NCBI RefSeq assembly: GCF_000828575.1
Contig: NZ_AP011952.1
Coordinates: forward strand, 1,508,501-1,572,500
DNA: 64,000 bases
DNA from: Methanothermobacter sp. CaT2
Lineage (GTDB): Archaea; Methanobacteriota; Methanobacteria; Methanobacteriales; Methanothermobacteraceae
Reading direction: 5' to 3'
The position numbers and the translations under genes are program-made. The notes under the pieces were generated by a model, which searched no databases, was not told the origin of the DNA, and was given only the letters and a program-made list of their open reading frames with translations. How positions within the stretch are numbered: position 1 is the first letter of the stretch; every line of letters starts with the position of its first letter. Shown here one piece after another: positions 27,257 to 37,905 of the stretch.

Positions 27257-28192
27257 TCACTGTTCCTTCAGGGCGTGGAGGAGTTCATGGTATTTCTTCT
27301 CTCCAAGGAGGTGGATGAGTCTGTGCTGTTTCTCTTCACCCAGAAAATGGAGCAGTCTGTGGTATGCATCTCCACCCAGGAGGTGGAGGAGTTCATGGTA
27401 GGTTTCCTCCACAGTCAGCTTCACATCAACTTCGAAACCAGCCATCCTGAGACGGTTCAGCAGATCAGCTGTCCTTGGAAGCCTTAAACTGGCCCTCCTG
27501 ATTAGTTCAGCATCCCTGAATATCTCCCGGGGGGTGCCCTCTGCAATGAGTTCGCCACTGTTAAGGACAAAGACCCTCTCTGCAAACTGGCTTATTATTT
27601 CAACGTCATGGGAGGATATCATGACCGTTATGCCCTCCCTGCTCAGTTCAAGGAGTATCCTGATTATACCATCGGCTGTCTCCGGGTCCAGACCGGTCGT
27701 TGGCTCGTCAAGTACCATGATCTCAGGCTTCATTGCAAGTATACCGGCGATGGCCACCCTCTTCTTTTCCCCTCCGCTCAGGTGGTGTGGTGCCCGGTTC
27801 TCATAGCCGCTCATACCAACCTTTTCCAGTGATTCAGCCACCCTCTCCTCAACCTCATCCTCAGGAAGGCCGAGATTCATGGGTCCAAAGGCAACATCCT
27901 CCCTGACTGTTGGCGAGAATAGCTGGTCATCAGGGTTCTGAAAGACTATTCCGACCTTCTGTCGGATCTTGATCAGTTCATCCTTGCTGTAGTCTACCCT
28001 TTCACCATCAATTATGACCTCACCGGCAGCTGGTTTCAGTATGCCGTTTAGGTGCAGAAAAAGTGTTGATTTGCCTGCCCCGTTGGGCCCTATAACAGCA
28101 ACCCTTTCACCCCTCTCCACCTTCATGTTTATACCCCTGAGGGCGGGTGTGCCGTCCGGGTAGCTGTAGCTTAAATCCCTGAGCTCGATCAT
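27257..28192 (-). CDS. cbiO: Energy-coupling factor ATPase CbiO with His-rich repeat tail
   Basis: 311 residues. Standard ABC domain: GPNGAGKST near residue 38, Q-loop [11 protein letters not shown], signature [14 protein letters not shown] and Walker [12 protein letters not shown]. It drives the CbiMNQ cobalt (or nickel) uptake complex. After a normal domain end at about residue 261 come four 12-residue repeats of the form [12 protein letters not shown] (265-311), each with an HxxxH pair, a putative metal-binding tail. I start at ATG 28192 (MIELRDLSY); 44 further upstream codons are unrelated. It is last in cbiMNQO. Confidence 0.93.
   Translation of the reverse strand: MIELRDLSYSYPDGTPALRGINMKVERGERVAVIGPNGAGKSTLFLHLNGILKPAAGEVIIDGERVDYSKDELIKIRQKVGIVFQNPDDQLFSPTVREDVAFGPMNLGLPEDEVEERVAESLEKVGMSGYENRAPHHLSGGEKKRVAIAGILAMKPEIMVLDEPTTGLDPETADGIIRILLELSREGITVMISSHDVEIISQFAERVFVLNSGELIAEGTPREIFRDAELIRRASLRLPRTADLLNRLRMAGFEVDVKLTVEETYHELLHLLGGDAYHRLLHFLGEEKQHRLIHLLGEKKYHELLHALKEQ
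27260..27400 (-). repeat. 36-bp tandem repeat encoding the CbiO tail
   Basis: Four units of 36 bp (the last one slightly short) encode [36 protein letters not shown] and [11 protein letters not shown]. For example GTGGAGGAGTTCATGGTA (plus strand) recurs exactly 108 bp apart at about 27275 and 27383. Confidence 0.9.
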
Positions 28193-28196
28193 CCAA

Positions 28197-28982
28197 TCAC
28201 CAGTAGCCGACCTGGAGTATATGGAGCAGCGCGAGTATAAAGATGTTTGCGGCTGCAAAGAGGACATCCCACCTGCCAAGGGTGCTTCTTGCAGTGTACA
28301 TCTGACTGTCCTGGCTGTACCCACGGCTCAGCATGCTGAGGTACACCCTTTCCCCCTGCTCATATGCTCTCAGGAACATCATTGCAATGGTCTCACCCAC
28401 CTTCCTGAGCCTCCAGCTATAGGATGTCCTTTTATTCCATATATCAAAGCAGCGGGTCTTCTGTGCGTTCCTTATCCTCTCAAGTTCATCATAGAAGAAG
28501 AACAGGTACCTTACTGTGAGGTTGAGCAGCATTGCAAAGTCTGAGGGGACACCGATTCTCCTTGCTGAACCAACCAGTTCCTGCATTGATGTTGTTGATG
28601 ATAGAAGGATCACCGCTGTCACGCTCACGGTTACCTTCCCTAGGAGCAGGGCACCGAAGATCAGCCCCTCCAGTGTCACATCCATACCCAGGGGGCCGGT
28701 CCAGATAACAGTCCCTGGCCGTATGAAGGGCTGGAAGAGTGCAATGAAACCTCCGAAGGGGAGTATAAGGATTATACGCTTAAGGGCGTATGATGGTGAT
28801 ACATTTGATAGGAGTATAAGCAGGAGGAGATAGGCCTCCATCAAGATCAGTGTAACCACGCTGCTGGCTGAAACAGCGAAGGCTATAATTATGAAGGTTA
28901 TTATGAGTTTGATACGCCCATCAAGCCTGTGGATTGAGCTCTCCTTGAGGCTCTCCCTTTCGATGTTTATGAGGTCTTCCAT
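28197..28982 (-). CDS. cbiQ: Cobalt/nickel ECF transporter transmembrane subunit CbiQ
   Basis: 261 residues with four to six hydrophobic helices and the cytoplasmic coupling motif in which Ser-Arg-Gly ([10 protein letters not shown], near residue 225) contacts the ATPase groove. It links the metal-binding CbiM/CbiN to CbiO. It lies 4 bp before cbiO and 32 bp after cbiN on the minus strand. The length is typical for CbiQ. Confidence 0.92.
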   Translation of the reverse strand: MEDLINIERESLKESSIHRLDGRIKLIITFIIIAFAVSASSVVTLILMEAYLLLLILLSNVSPSYALKRIILILPFGGFIALFQPFIRPGTVIWTGPLGMDVTLEGLIFGALLLGKVTVSVTAVILLSSTTSMQELVGSARRIGVPSDFAMLLNLTVRYLFFFYDELERIRNAQKTRCFDIWNKRTSYSWRLRKVGETIAMMFLRAYEQGERVYLSMLSRGYSQDSQMYTARSTLGRWDVLFAAANIFILALLHILQVGYW

Positions 28983-29014
28983 TCGACTTCACCAGAAAAA
29001 ATTAATTGGGAGGA

Positions 29015-29332
29015 TCACTCCTCTCCTCCCTCTTCACCTGCAGCTTCCCTGCCCCTGAAAACTGCGCCAACACCGTAGGCTATGGCCAGTACCAGGATCG
29101 TACCGATTACCATTGAAACTACACCGCCAAAGGGACTGTCACCCAGCGCCGGGAGGGTGTAGTCTGGTAGCGGTGACTCGAGGACGGGTTCTGTTTCAGG
29201 GTTTGGCATCACCTTCTCGGCGGTGCTCTCAAGGCCGTCCGGGTTTGGTGAGGCAAGGAACGGTGCCAGCACAGCTATTATGAGGGCAATTATTATGCCG
29301 GCAGTCATGAATTTTTTGTCTCGGGCATTCAT
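29015..29332 (-). CDS. cbiN: Cobalt transport accessory protein CbiN-like (PDGLE domain)
   Basis: 105 residues: two transmembrane helices flanking an external loop that contains [11 protein letters not shown], the PDGLE signature. CbiN works with CbiM to load the metal. A separate PDGLE protein between cbiM and cbiQ is the usual CbiMNQO order. The gene overlaps cbiM by four bases. Confidence 0.88.
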   Translation of the reverse strand: MNARDKKFMTAGIIIALIIAVLAPFLASPNPDGLESTAEKVMPNPETEPVLESPLPDYTLPALGDSPFGGVVSMVIGTILVLAIAYGVGAVFRGREAAGEEGGEE

Positions 29333-29982
29333 TTTGATAACACCTCGGCACTTTTCTTTCCCCAGTCCCTCAGGGAGAAAAGATCAGGGCGGCTGCTCTG
29401 AATTGCAAGAACAACCACGACGGTTATTGCAGCCTCTATGAGGCCTATGACTGCGTGGTAGAGTCCCATCATCCAGAGTCCCTGTACGAGGGGGAATGTT
29501 CCTGCTATCCACATCTCCACTGCACAGGCAATGGCTGCAAGGAATATTGATGCCCATGATGCCACAATCACTGCGGGTATTTCACCTGCAGATCTCAGTG
29601 CCCTGAAGAGGTAGTAACCGGTGAAACCTCCAATCACACCCATGTTGAAGATGTTTGCACCCAGTGCCGTTATTCCTCCGTCACCGAAGATGAGTCCCTG
29701 CAGTATCAGTACAATTGAGAGAAGCAGGACAGCCGCCCAGGGACTTGCAAATATTATTGCAACAAGGGCAGCTCCAACCATGTGACCGCTGGTACCCCAG
29801 GGTATCGGTATGTTCATCGCCTGTATTGCAAATATTCCCGCTGCAAGAACAGCAAACAGTGGTATCTGCCTTTCTTTAAGATCCTTTCCAGCCCACTGCA
29901 TGCTGAAGTAGAGGGCTACAAGGGCAATAAGCCAGTACACAAGGTACTGTGGGAATGGTATGAAACCATCTGGAATATGCAA
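29329..29982 (-). CDS. cbiM: Cobalt/nickel substrate-binding membrane protein CbiM
   Basis: 217 residues with about six transmembrane segments. The N-terminus MHIPDGF is the hallmark: the amino group, His2 and a later His bind Co2+ or Ni2+. The minus-strand TATA-like TTTATATTAT near 30035-30045 and AAGGAGG before the start define the promoter and ribosome-binding site of cbiMNQO. The operon diverges from the CODH/ACS operon. CbiN-type partners suggest cobalt, but nickel cannot be excluded. Confidence 0.92.
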   Translation of the reverse strand: MHIPDGFIPFPQYLVYWLIALVALYFSMQWAGKDLKERQIPLFAVLAAGIFAIQAMNIPIPWGTSGHMVGAALVAIIFASPWAAVLLLSIVLILQGLIFGDGGITALGANIFNMGVIGGFTGYYLFRALRSAGEIPAVIVASWASIFLAAIACAVEMWIAGTFPLVQGLWMMGLYHAVIGLIEAAITVVVVLAIQSSRPDLFSLRDWGKKSAEVLSK

Positions 29983-30098
29983 GCTATTCGCCTCCTTAAT
30001 CTTTTTTTAATTCCAATCACTATATCAAACATTCATATAATATAAAGGTTGAAGTGATTATTACTAATCTTCGGTTTCTCTTATATTGTGGTAATATC

Positions 30099-30142
30099 AC
30101 ACCCTGAGCGGAGGGATGACCATTGCAGGGGTCTCAGGGTGT
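30099..30142. promoter_or_regulatory. Perfect 10-bp inverted repeat between cbiM and cdhA
   Basis: ACACCCTGAG (30099-30108) is mirrored by CTCAGGGTGT (30133-30142) with a 24-nt spacer. It lies upstream of both predicted promoters in the 337-bp divergent gap 29983-30319, so it may be a shared operator or a small RNA hairpin. No ORF is evident in the gap. Confidence 0.45.
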
Positions 30143-30233
30143 ATAATGGTAATAATCCTCCTTCTATCTGGCACATCTCCACCATTTATTAAAAAGGTCC
30201 AGGTCTTTATGTGTTCAGCGACAATGCACAAAG

Positions 30234-30243
30234 TTTATATATA
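30234..30243 (+). promoter_or_regulatory. TATA box of the CODH/ACS operon
   Basis: TTTATATATA preceded by AAAG. Transcription would begin near 30265, giving a leader of about 55 nt before the GTG start of cdhA. Confidence 0.6.
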
Positions 30244-30319
30244 GATTCCATAAAATGAAAAACATCATTATAAATCATTAATAATTGTCAATCGGGATTT
30301 AGTAATACTGGTGATAGAT

Positions 30320-32653
30320 GTGGCGCCTGAATCAAAAAAAGCCAAAGACCTTAAAGGGGATTTCTGGGATGCCAAGAACATCCAGATATCCATAGGAGAA
30401 ATAATAACTGAGGAAAAGCCTCCTGAAGAAGAGGTTAAGGGCCCGAAACCCCGTCCCCATGTGACTGACCTGAGATCATGGGACATGAAACTGCTTGAAA
30501 GGTACGAACCATTCTACGCACCATTCTGTGACATGTGCTGTCTCTGCACCTACGGTAAATGTGAACTTCTCGGGAAGAAGGGAGCATGTGGTATAGACGC
30601 AGCCACACAGCAGGCAAGGACGGTGCTGCTGGCATGCCTGATAGGGACAGCCGCCCATGCAGGACACGCAAGGCACCTGGTGGACCACCTCATAGAGAGG
30701 CTTGGAGAGGATTATAAGATAGACCTCGGCAGCAACGTGGATATAGAGGCACCAATAACACGGACGGTGATGGGTAAGAGACCCGCCACACTCGGGGACC
30801 TGAGGGAGGTGATGGACTACGCTGAGGAACAGATGTCCCACCTCCTTTCAGCCTGTCACACGGGACAGGAGGGGGACAGCAAGGACTTTGAATCAAAGGC
30901 ATTCCACGCAGGCCTAATGGATGACCTTACAAGGGAGGTTGCAGACCTGGCCCAGATAGTGGCCCTGGACCTTCCAAAGGGTGACGAGGACGCACCCCTG
31001 GTTGAACTTGGATTCGGGACCATAGATACAGAGAAACCGGTTGTTCTCTGCATAGGCCACAACGTGCTGCCCGGCGCAGACATAGTTGACTACCTTGATG
31101 AGAATGAAATGGAGGACCAGGTTGAGGTCTGCGGAATCTGCTGCGCAGCAATAGACGTGACCAGGTACAATGAGGCAGCAAAGGTTGTAGGTCCACTATC
31201 AAAACAGCTCCGCTTCATAAGAAGTGGCGTTGCAGATGTGATAGTGGTTGACGAACAGTGCGTCAGGACAGATGTACTGGAGGAGGCCCTCAGGAACAGG
31301 TCAGCGGTCATCGCCACAACAGATAAGATGTGCCTTGGACTCCCTGACATGACCGATGAGGACCCTGATAAAATCGTGAATGACCTGATAAACGGTAACA
31401 TAGAGGGCGCCCTGATACTGGACCCTGAAAAGGTGGGTGAGGTGGCTGTTAAGACTGCGATGAAACTTGCACCCATCAGGAAATCCCTCAAAAAGCTGCC
31501 AGATATTGATGAGATAATCGAGCTGGCATCAGAGTGCACAGACTGTGGCTGGTGCCAGAGGGTCTGCCCCAACAGCCTCCCGGTCATGGACGCCGTGAAG
31601 AAGGCGGCTGAGGGTGACATCAGCAAACTTGAGGAGATGGCCATCGAGGAGCTCTGCTACACCTGCGGACGCTGCGAACAGGAATGTGAAAGGAACATAC
31701 CCATAGTATCCATGGTTACAAAGGCAGGTGAGAGGCGGGTCAAGGACGAAAAATACAGGATAAGGGCTGGAAGAGGACCGGCCCAGGACGTTGAGATAAG
31801 GAGGGTCGGAGCACCCATCGTCCTGGGGGATATACCTGGAGTGGTGGCATTTGTGGGCTGCTCAAACTACCCTGAGGGTGGAAAGGACGTCGCACTGATG
31901 GCAAAGGAGTTCCTTGAGAGGAACTACATCGTGGTAACAACAGGCTGTGGAGCAATGTCCATAGGCGAATACAGGGACGAGGATGGTCAGACGCTCTATG
32001 AAAAATATGGTGGACAGTTCGATGCAAAGGGACTCGTCAACATGGGGTCATGCGTTTCAAATGCACACGTATCAGGAGCAGCCATAAAGATAGCCAACAT
32101 ATTCGCACAGAAACCCCTTGAAGGCAACTTTGAGGAGATAGCAGACTACATACTGAACCGTGTGGGTGCATGTGGGGTTGCCTGGGGTGCCTACTCCCAG
32201 AAGGCGGCTGCCATAGCAACCGGTGTGAACAGATGGGGAATACCCGTCGTCCTGGGTCCTCACGGATCAAAGTATCGAAGGCTCTTCCTTGGAAGGGCAG
32301 ATGATGAGGAGAAGTGGAAGCTGAATGACCTCAGAACAGGTGAGGTTATCGATGGGGAGCCAGCACCCGAGCACCTCCTCTACGCAGCAGAGAACCGGGA
32401 GGAGGCAACGGTCATGATAGCCAAGCTATGCATAAGGCCAACAGACACATCCAAGGGCCGTCAGATGAAACTCAGCAACTACATAGACCTTCACAGGAAA
32501 TATCTTGGCACCATCCCGGACGATATAGACAGGTTCATAAGGACCGAGAAGGACATCCCGATAGTCTACAAGAGGGATGTCATGAAGATCCTTGAGGAGA
32601 AAAACTGGAAACCCAGGGAGCTTCCAAAGGAACCCTCACTCCTGGAGAGGTGA
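30320..32653 (+). CDS. cdhA: CODH/ACS alpha subunit (Ni-Fe carbon monoxide dehydrogenase)
   Basis: About 777 residues. It reduces CO2 to CO at the Ni-Fe-S C-cluster inside the acetyl-CoA decarbonylase/synthase complex. The N-terminal region has [24 protein letters not shown]-cluster-type cysteines. A ferredoxin-like insert near residues 400-450 carries [12 protein letters not shown] and [12 protein letters not shown], as in archaeal alpha subunits. C-cluster ligand region: [31 protein letters not shown] 30320 has GGTGAT just upstream; GTG 30311 would add three residues. First gene of a seven-gene operon. Confidence 0.96.
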   Translation: MAPESKKAKDLKGDFWDAKNIQISIGEIITEEKPPEEEVKGPKPRPHVTDLRSWDMKLLERYEPFYAPFCDMCCLCTYGKCELLGKKGACGIDAATQQARTVLLACLIGTAAHAGHARHLVDHLIERLGEDYKIDLGSNVDIEAPITRTVMGKRPATLGDLREVMDYAEEQMSHLLSACHTGQEGDSKDFESKAFHAGLMDDLTREVADLAQIVALDLPKGDEDAPLVELGFGTIDTEKPVVLCIGHNVLPGADIVDYLDENEMEDQVEVCGICCAAIDVTRYNEAAKVVGPLSKQLRFIRSGVADVIVVDEQCVRTDVLEEALRNRSAVIATTDKMCLGLPDMTDEDPDKIVNDLINGNIEGALILDPEKVGEVAVKTAMKLAPIRKSLKKLPDIDEIIELASECTDCGWCQRVCPNSLPVMDAVKKAAEGDISKLEEMAIEELCYTCGRCEQECERNIPIVSMVTKAGERRVKDEKYRIRAGRGPAQDVEIRRVGAPIVLGDIPGVVAFVGCSNYPEGGKDVALMAKEFLERNYIVVTTGCGAMSIGEYRDEDGQTLYEKYGGQFDAKGLVNMGSCVSNAHVSGAAIKIANIFAQKPLEGNFEEIADYILNRVGACGVAWGAYSQKAAAIATGVNRWGIPVVLGPHGSKYRRLFLGRADDEEKWKLNDLRTGEVIDGEPAPEHLLYAAENREEATVMIAKLCIRPTDTSKGRQMKLSNYIDLHRKYLGTIPDDIDRFIRTEKDIPIVYKRDVMKILEEKNWKPRELPKEPSLLER

Positions 32654-32658
32654 TAGTC

Positions 32659-33171
32659 TTGAATGACAGAATAATACCATGGCAGCCCACTGTTATAGCC
32701 GGGCCAAAACAGGCAATGCTCGTAACACCCGAAACTGCGACCATGATGATAAAAAAGGCCAGGAGACCACTTATGGTTGTAGGGCCACTCGCCAAGCGCC
32801 AGGAAGTGCTTGAACATACGGTTAAAATCATAAGGCACTTCGATTTACCGGTGGTAGCAACGGCAGACACCTACAGGGCACTGAGTGAGGCCGGCATAGA
32901 ATCAGAGCCCCACGGTATCGTGGAGATAACAAACCTCCTGAAGGACCCCTCCTGGGAGGGTATCCGCGGTGAGGGCCAGCATGACCTTGTAATATTCATA
33001 GGCTGCATATACTACATCGCATCCCAGGGCCTATCAAGCCTCAAACACTTCGCACCACATATAAAGACACTCACAATATGCAAGACATTCCACTCAAATG
33101 CAGATGCATCATTCCCGAACATGGATGATGATGAATGGTTCAGATACCTTGAGAAGATGTATGCTGAATGA
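32659..33171 (+). CDS. cdhB: CODH/ACS epsilon subunit
   Basis: About 170 residues of the small alpha2-epsilon2 partner of CdhA, a DHS-like NAD/FAD-binding fold ([35 protein letters not shown]). It has no metal-cluster cysteines and may help electron transfer to FAD. The start is probably TTG 32659 with GAGAGGTGAT before it; a GTG at 32650 overlapping the cdhA stop is also possible. It sits between cdhA and cdhC as in other methanogens. Confidence 0.93.
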   Translation: MNDRIIPWQPTVIAGPKQAMLVTPETATMMIKKARRPLMVVGPLAKRQEVLEHTVKIIRHFDLPVVATADTYRALSEAGIESEPHGIVEITNLLKDPSWEGIRGEGQHDLVIFIGCIYYIASQGLSSLKHFAPHIKTLTICKTFHSNADASFPNMDDDEWFRYLEKMYAE

Positions 33172-33192
33172 TCAGGATAATGGAGGAATTCA

Positions 33193-34575
33193 ATGTTTGA
33201 AGACATACCAGTCGATGTAAGTCCCATGCATGAGGGGGAGAGGATAAGATCAGCCAACATGTTCGTTGAACTGGCAGGTCCCAAATCCATCGGAGCAGAA
33301 CTGGTCCAGGTTAAGGACGAAGTCGAGGACGGAAAGGTGGAGGTCAGGGGGCCCGAGATAGATGAAATGGAACAGGGCCAGGTGTACCCCTTCGCCATAA
33401 ACGTTGAGGTAGCTGGCAGTGAACTCGAGGAGGAACTTGAAAGCGTCATCGAGAGGAGGCTCCATGAGCTCTGCAACTATGTTAAGGGATTCATGCACCT
33501 CAACCAGAGGGACCAGATATGGTGTCGTGTGAGTACAGAGGCAAAGGACGCAGGTTTCAGGCTCGAACACCTCGGAAAGGCGCTCTCAGTCCTCTTCAGG
33601 GAGGAGTTCCCCATAATCGAATCAATAGCAGTAACACTCATGACAGATGAGGCAGCGGTCCAGGAATTCCTTGAGACAGCAAGGGAGAAATATGAGACCA
33701 GGGACTCAAGGGCAAGGGAACTTTCAGATGAGGACGTTGATGTCTTCTATGGATGTCTCATGTGTCAGTCCTTCGCACCCACACACGTATGCATAGTAAC
33801 ACCAGACAGGACAGCCCTCTGCGGCGCCATAAACTGGTTCGACTGCCGTGCAGCATACAAGATGGACCCTGACGGCCCGATATTCGAAATTGAAAAGGGT
33901 GAAGTCCTGGACCCTGAGAGGGGAGAATATGCAAATGTTAACGCTGCAGTAGAAGAAAATTCCCAGGGCACAACAGATAGGGTATACCTCCACAGTGTAT
34001 TCGGTTACCCACACACCTCCTGCGGATGCTTCGAGGCAGTGGCATTCTACATACCTGAACTTGATGGTATAGGTATTGTTAACAGGGACTTCAGGGGAGA
34101 AACGCCCCTAGGGATACCATTCTCAGCAATGGCCGGGCAGTGCTCAGGAGGAAAACAGGTTGAAGGTTTCTCAGGTCTCAGCCTTGAATACATGAGGTCA
34201 CCCAAATTCCTCCAGGCAGACGGAGGATACCACAGGGTGATCTGGATGCCAAGGGAACTCAAGGAATCTGTCCTGGAATTCATCCCGGAGGACGTCCGGG
34301 ACAAGATTGCAACGGAGGAGGATGCAACATCAATAAAGGATCTCAGAAGATTCCTGAGGGACAATGAACACCCTGTCCTTGAAAGGGCGGCCGTTGAAGA
34401 AACTGAACCCGAAGAAGAGGAGGTTGAGGAGGCATACCCTGAGGAGACCCCGATTCCAGAGGGAGTCCCTGTAATGGCAGCACCTGAGATGACCCTCCCG
34501 GCAGCCGGAGGATTCAGGATAGTCCTCAAGAATGCAAAGATCTACGCTGAGAAGGTAATAATAAAGCGCAAATAA
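33193..34575 (+). CDS. cdhC: CODH/ACS beta subunit (acetyl-CoA synthase)
   Basis: 460 residues. It makes acetyl-CoA from CO, a methyl group and CoA at the A-cluster (Ni-Ni-[4Fe-4S]). A-cluster ligands are visible in YGCLMCQSFAPTHVC near residue 187 and TSCGCFEAVAF near residue 277. It lacks the large N-terminal CODH-binding domain of bacterial AcsB, as is normal in archaea. An acidic/Pro-rich linker near residue 405 precedes a short C-terminal segment. Translation begins after GGAGG. It precedes cooC. Confidence 0.96.
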   Translation: MFEDIPVDVSPMHEGERIRSANMFVELAGPKSIGAELVQVKDEVEDGKVEVRGPEIDEMEQGQVYPFAINVEVAGSELEEELESVIERRLHELCNYVKGFMHLNQRDQIWCRVSTEAKDAGFRLEHLGKALSVLFREEFPIIESIAVTLMTDEAAVQEFLETAREKYETRDSRARELSDEDVDVFYGCLMCQSFAPTHVCIVTPDRTALCGAINWFDCRAAYKMDPDGPIFEIEKGEVLDPERGEYANVNAAVEENSQGTTDRVYLHSVFGYPHTSCGCFEAVAFYIPELDGIGIVNRDFRGETPLGIPFSAMAGQCSGGKQVEGFSGLSLEYMRSPKFLQADGGYHRVIWMPRELKESVLEFIPEDVRDKIATEEDATSIKDLRRFLRDNEHPVLERAAVEETEPEEEEVEEAYPEETPIPEGVPVMAAPEMTLPAAGGFRIVLKNAKIYAEKVIIKRK

Positions 34576-34582
34576 ATCTCTC

Positions 34583-35341
34583 ATGAGTGGTCACGTGATA
34601 ATAGCAGTAAGTGGCAAGGGCGGTACGGGAAAAACGATGTTTTCAGCTTCCCTCATAAGGATCCTGGCATCAACAGGTGCAGATGTGCTTGCAATAGATG
34701 CTGACCCGGACTCAAACCTCCCTGAGGCCCTGGGGGTTCCGGTCAGCGGCACCGTGGGTGATGTCAGGGAACAGCTCAAGAGGGATACGGCTGCAGGCAG
34801 GATACCCCCATCGGCGAACAAGTGGGACATGCTTGACTACAGGATAATGGCCTCCATAACCGAAACCAGGGACTTTGACCTCCTTGTCATGGGCCGCCCG
34901 GAGGGAAGTGGCTGCTACTGCGCAGTCAACACCATGCTGCGAAGGATAATCGAGAACATAGCAGAGAACTATGACTACATAGTCATAGATACCGAGGCCG
35001 GCCTTGAGCACCTCAGCAGGAGGACAACCCAGAACGTTGACATAATGATAGTTGTAACCGACCCGTCAAAGAGAGGGATACTCACCGCAAGGAGGATAGT
35101 CGAACTCTCACAGGAACTTGAGATAAAATTCAAGAAGGTCTTCCTGGTCCTCAACAGGGTAAGGGAGGGGGACCTTGACAGACTGGAGCTGGATGATGGC
35201 CTTGAGGTCATAGGTGTCATACCCGAGGACCCCCTTGTCTCCAGTTACGACATGGAGGGCAGACCACTCTATGAGTTACCTGAGGATTCTGAATCATTCA
35301 GGGCCATAAAAAAGGTTGCAGAGAAGATTTTAAGTTTATAG
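34583..35341 (+). CDS. cooC: CooC-type nickel-insertion ATPase
   Basis: 252 residues, a MinD/ParA-class ATPase with deviant Walker A SGKGGTGKTM near residue 10 and the CooC metal motif Cys-x-Cys in GSGCYCA near residue 112. It matures CODH or ACS by loading nickel in an ATP-dependent way. Its place between cdhC and cdhD fits a dedicated maturation role. The gene starts 7 bp after cdhC. Confidence 0.93.
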   Translation: MSGHVIIAVSGKGGTGKTMFSASLIRILASTGADVLAIDADPDSNLPEALGVPVSGTVGDVREQLKRDTAAGRIPPSANKWDMLDYRIMASITETRDFDLLVMGRPEGSGCYCAVNTMLRRIIENIAENYDYIVIDTEAGLEHLSRRTTQNVDIMIVVTDPSKRGILTARRIVELSQELEIKFKKVFLVLNRVREGDLDRLELDDGLEVIGVIPEDPLVSSYDMEGRPLYELPEDSESFRAIKKVAEKILSL

Positions 35342-35351
35342 AGGTGTGCTT

Positions 35352-36515
35352 ATGGATAAATTAACGGAACTTCTGAAACTACTTCAGAACACAGAATCCA
35401 TCGAGATAAACGAGTTCAGGATGGATGTTGAGGAACTGGAACTCTACCTGATGCCTGCAGTCCAGCAGGCCATACAGAAAACAGTTGAGGTGAGGGAGGC
35501 TGTCGAGGCACTGCCCGCGGAGGAGTTCAACCCACCCATAAGGTCATACCCCGGTGAGGTTGCCCAGGTAAAGCTTGGTGAGGGCACCCGCAAAAGTGTT
35601 TACCTTGGGGGGCAGAAGGCCCTCTACAGGTTCGAGGAGCCACAGCCAAACCCGCCGGTTGTCACATTTGACGTATTTGACATACCCATGCCTGGACTGC
35701 CGAGGCCAATAAGGGAACACTTCAGTGACGTCATGGAGGACCCGGGGGACTGGGCACGTAAGGCCGTGAAGGAATACGGCGCCAACATGGTCACAATACA
35801 CCTCATAGGAACAGGCCCCAAGGTCATGGACAAATCCCCCAGGGAGGCCGCAAAGGATATCGAGGAGGTCCTCCAGGCAGTGGACGTCCCACTGGTGATA
35901 GGGGGATCCGGGGACCCTGAAAAGGACCCGCTGGTCCTTGAAAAGGCCGCAGAGGCAGCTGAAGGTGAAAGGTGCCTCCTTGCATCTGCCAACCTTGACC
36001 TGGACTACAGGAAGGTTGCAAGGGCAGCCCTTGACCACAACCATGCGGTCCTCTCATGGGCCATCACAGATGTCAACATGCAGAAGACCCTCAACCGTTA
36101 CCTGCTTAAGGAGGGACTTAAACGTGAGGATATCGTCATGGACCCAACAACATGTGCCCTGGGTTACGGTATAGAATTCTCAATAGACGTCATCACAAGG
36201 ACCCGGCTGGCAGCCCTCAAGGGGGATTCTGATCTCCAGATGCCAATGTCCTCAGGTACCACAAACGCCTGGGGTTCAAGGGAGGCCTGGATGAAGAAGG
36301 ATGAATGGGGACCCACAGATTACAGGGGGCCCCTCTGGGAAATCGTAACCGGACTTACCATGATGCTCTCAGGTGTGGACATATTCATGATGCTACACCC
36401 CACCTCAGTCAGACTGCTGCGGGAGATAGGTGAAACCTTCACAAGGGAGTACATGACAGCTGAAACACCTGACCTGAGGGAATGGATAACTGAACTTGAA
36501 TACCAGGAGGTTTAA
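35352..36515 (+). CDS. cdhD: CODH/ACS delta subunit (corrinoid Fe-S protein small subunit)
   Basis: 387 residues, a TIM-barrel protein that pairs with CdhE to carry the methyl group on a cobamide between tetrahydromethanopterin and the A-cluster. Barrel segments PLVIGGSGDPEKDPLVLEKA and DIVMDPTTCALGYGIEFS match the family. ATG 35352 follows GAGGTG; GTG 35346 lies inside that site. The gene abuts cdhE with a 2-bp gap. Confidence 0.95.
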   Translation: MDKLTELLKLLQNTESIEINEFRMDVEELELYLMPAVQQAIQKTVEVREAVEALPAEEFNPPIRSYPGEVAQVKLGEGTRKSVYLGGQKALYRFEEPQPNPPVVTFDVFDIPMPGLPRPIREHFSDVMEDPGDWARKAVKEYGANMVTIHLIGTGPKVMDKSPREAAKDIEEVLQAVDVPLVIGGSGDPEKDPLVLEKAAEAAEGERCLLASANLDLDYRKVARAALDHNHAVLSWAITDVNMQKTLNRYLLKEGLKREDIVMDPTTCALGYGIEFSIDVITRTRLAALKGDSDLQMPMSSGTTNAWGSREAWMKKDEWGPTDYRGPLWEIVTGLTMMLSGVDIFMMLHPTSVRLLREIGETFTREYMTAETPDLREWITELEYQEV

Positions 36516-36517
36516 AA

Positions 36518-37894
36518 TTGCAGGTCACTGCCATGGATGTATACCGTTTACTTCCAAAAACAAACTGTGGTAAATGCAATGAGGCCTCATGCATGGCTTT
36601 TGCCACAAAGCTCATAGAAAAGGAGGTCACCCTTGATGATTGCCCACAGCTCAGTGGAGATGAAAGACAGAAACTGGAGAACCTTCTGGCCCCTGCTGTG
36701 AAGGAAATAACCTTCGGGCCGGAGGAGAATCAGGTGGTTGTGGGTGGTGATGAGGTCCTCTACAGGTATGAACTCACATACTACAATCCAACAGCCCTTG
36801 TGGTTGATCTTCCAGATGATCTTCCATCAGAGGAGCTCCTGAACAGAGCCCAAAGGATCATGGATCTGGAGTTTGAGCGTACCGGCGAAAAACTCACTCT
36901 CGATGCAATAGCCCTGAGGAACAGATCAGGGAGCCCTGAAAAATTTGCCGAGGCAGCAGAAGCCATAAGCAAACTCAAATTCCCTGTGGTCCTGTGCACC
37001 TTCGATGCAGAGGCCATGAAGGTGGCCCTTGAGGTCCTGGGTGATCAGAAACCGCTCCTCTACGCCGCCAGGGAGGACAACCTTGGTGAAATGGCAGAAC
37101 TCTCAGTTTCATACGGGTGCCCCCTTGTGCTTTTCTCACCCGGCGACCTTGAAGAGATGAAGAATCTCTCAAGGAGACTCAGGGCCCTGGGAGTCACTGA
37201 AATTGTGCTTGACCCCGGCACATTCACGGGTGAGGGGATAGGCGACACCATAGACAACTTCGTCATGATAAGGCGCCTTGCAGTTGAGGACAGGGACGAG
37301 GACTTCCGCTTCCCAATAATGGGCATACCTGCACTCTCAAGGCTCACGGTATCCGATAAAATCGAGGCAAACATAAGGGAGGCCACAGTGGCAGCCACCC
37401 TCATGAACAGGTACGCTGACATCCTCATACTCGCCGGAACCGAGATATGGGAGATCATGCCGGTCCTAACACTCAGACAGGGACTCTACACCGACCCGAG
37501 GAAGCCCCAGGCCGTTGATCCAGGTGTCTATGAATTCGGTGATGTTGATGAGAACTCCCCGGTTATACTCACAACCAACTTCTCACTCACCTACTACACG
37601 GTTGAGGGGGACCTCAAGTCAGGTGATGTTACAGCATACCTCCTCGTCCTTGATACAGAGGGCAGGGCCGTGGACGTTTCACTGGCAGGAGGACAGCTCA
37701 ATGGTCCGGCAGTGGCTGAGCTCATAAAGGAGACAGGTATAGAGGAGCGGGTCAGGGACAAGGTCATGATAATCCCTGGACTTGCAGCTCCTGCAAGCGG
37801 TGAGATAGAGGATGATACTGGCTGGAGAGTCCTTGTTGGACCAAGGGACTCCTCTGGAATACCAGACTACCTTGATAAACTTGCATCAGAGTGA
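36518..37894 (+). CDS. cdhE: CODH/ACS gamma subunit (corrinoid Fe-S protein large subunit)
   Basis: 458 residues. The N-terminal [4Fe-4S] domain has CGKCNEASCMAFATKL with a downstream DDCP (about residues 17-42), used to reactivate Co(II). A TIM barrel follows, and the C-terminal cobamide-binding domain carries the factor III corrinoid. With CdhD it transfers methyl groups in the complex. The start is TTG 36518 with CAGGAGG at the end of cdhD as ribosome-binding site. Confidence 0.95.
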   Translation: MQVTAMDVYRLLPKTNCGKCNEASCMAFATKLIEKEVTLDDCPQLSGDERQKLENLLAPAVKEITFGPEENQVVVGGDEVLYRYELTYYNPTALVVDLPDDLPSEELLNRAQRIMDLEFERTGEKLTLDAIALRNRSGSPEKFAEAAEAISKLKFPVVLCTFDAEAMKVALEVLGDQKPLLYAAREDNLGEMAELSVSYGCPLVLFSPGDLEEMKNLSRRLRALGVTEIVLDPGTFTGEGIGDTIDNFVMIRRLAVEDRDEDFRFPIMGIPALSRLTVSDKIEANIREATVAATLMNRYADILILAGTEIWEIMPVLTLRQGLYTDPRKPQAVDPGVYEFGDVDENSPVILTTNFSLTYYTVEGDLKSGDVTAYLLVLDTEGRAVDVSLAGGQLNGPAVAELIKETGIEERVRDKVMIIPGLAAPASGEIEDDTGWRVLVGPRDSSGIPDYLDKLASE

Positions 37895-37905
37895 GGGGTG
37901 GTTCA

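Noticed and set aside
29983..30319. Cobalamin riboswitch before cbiM
   Set aside because: The inverted repeat lies upstream of the predicted cbiM transcript, and I see no B12-box-like sequence.
36499..36517. Possible loss of start codon for cdhE
   Set aside because: TTG 36518 with CAGGAGG upstream is a good start, and TTG and GTG starts are common in this window.
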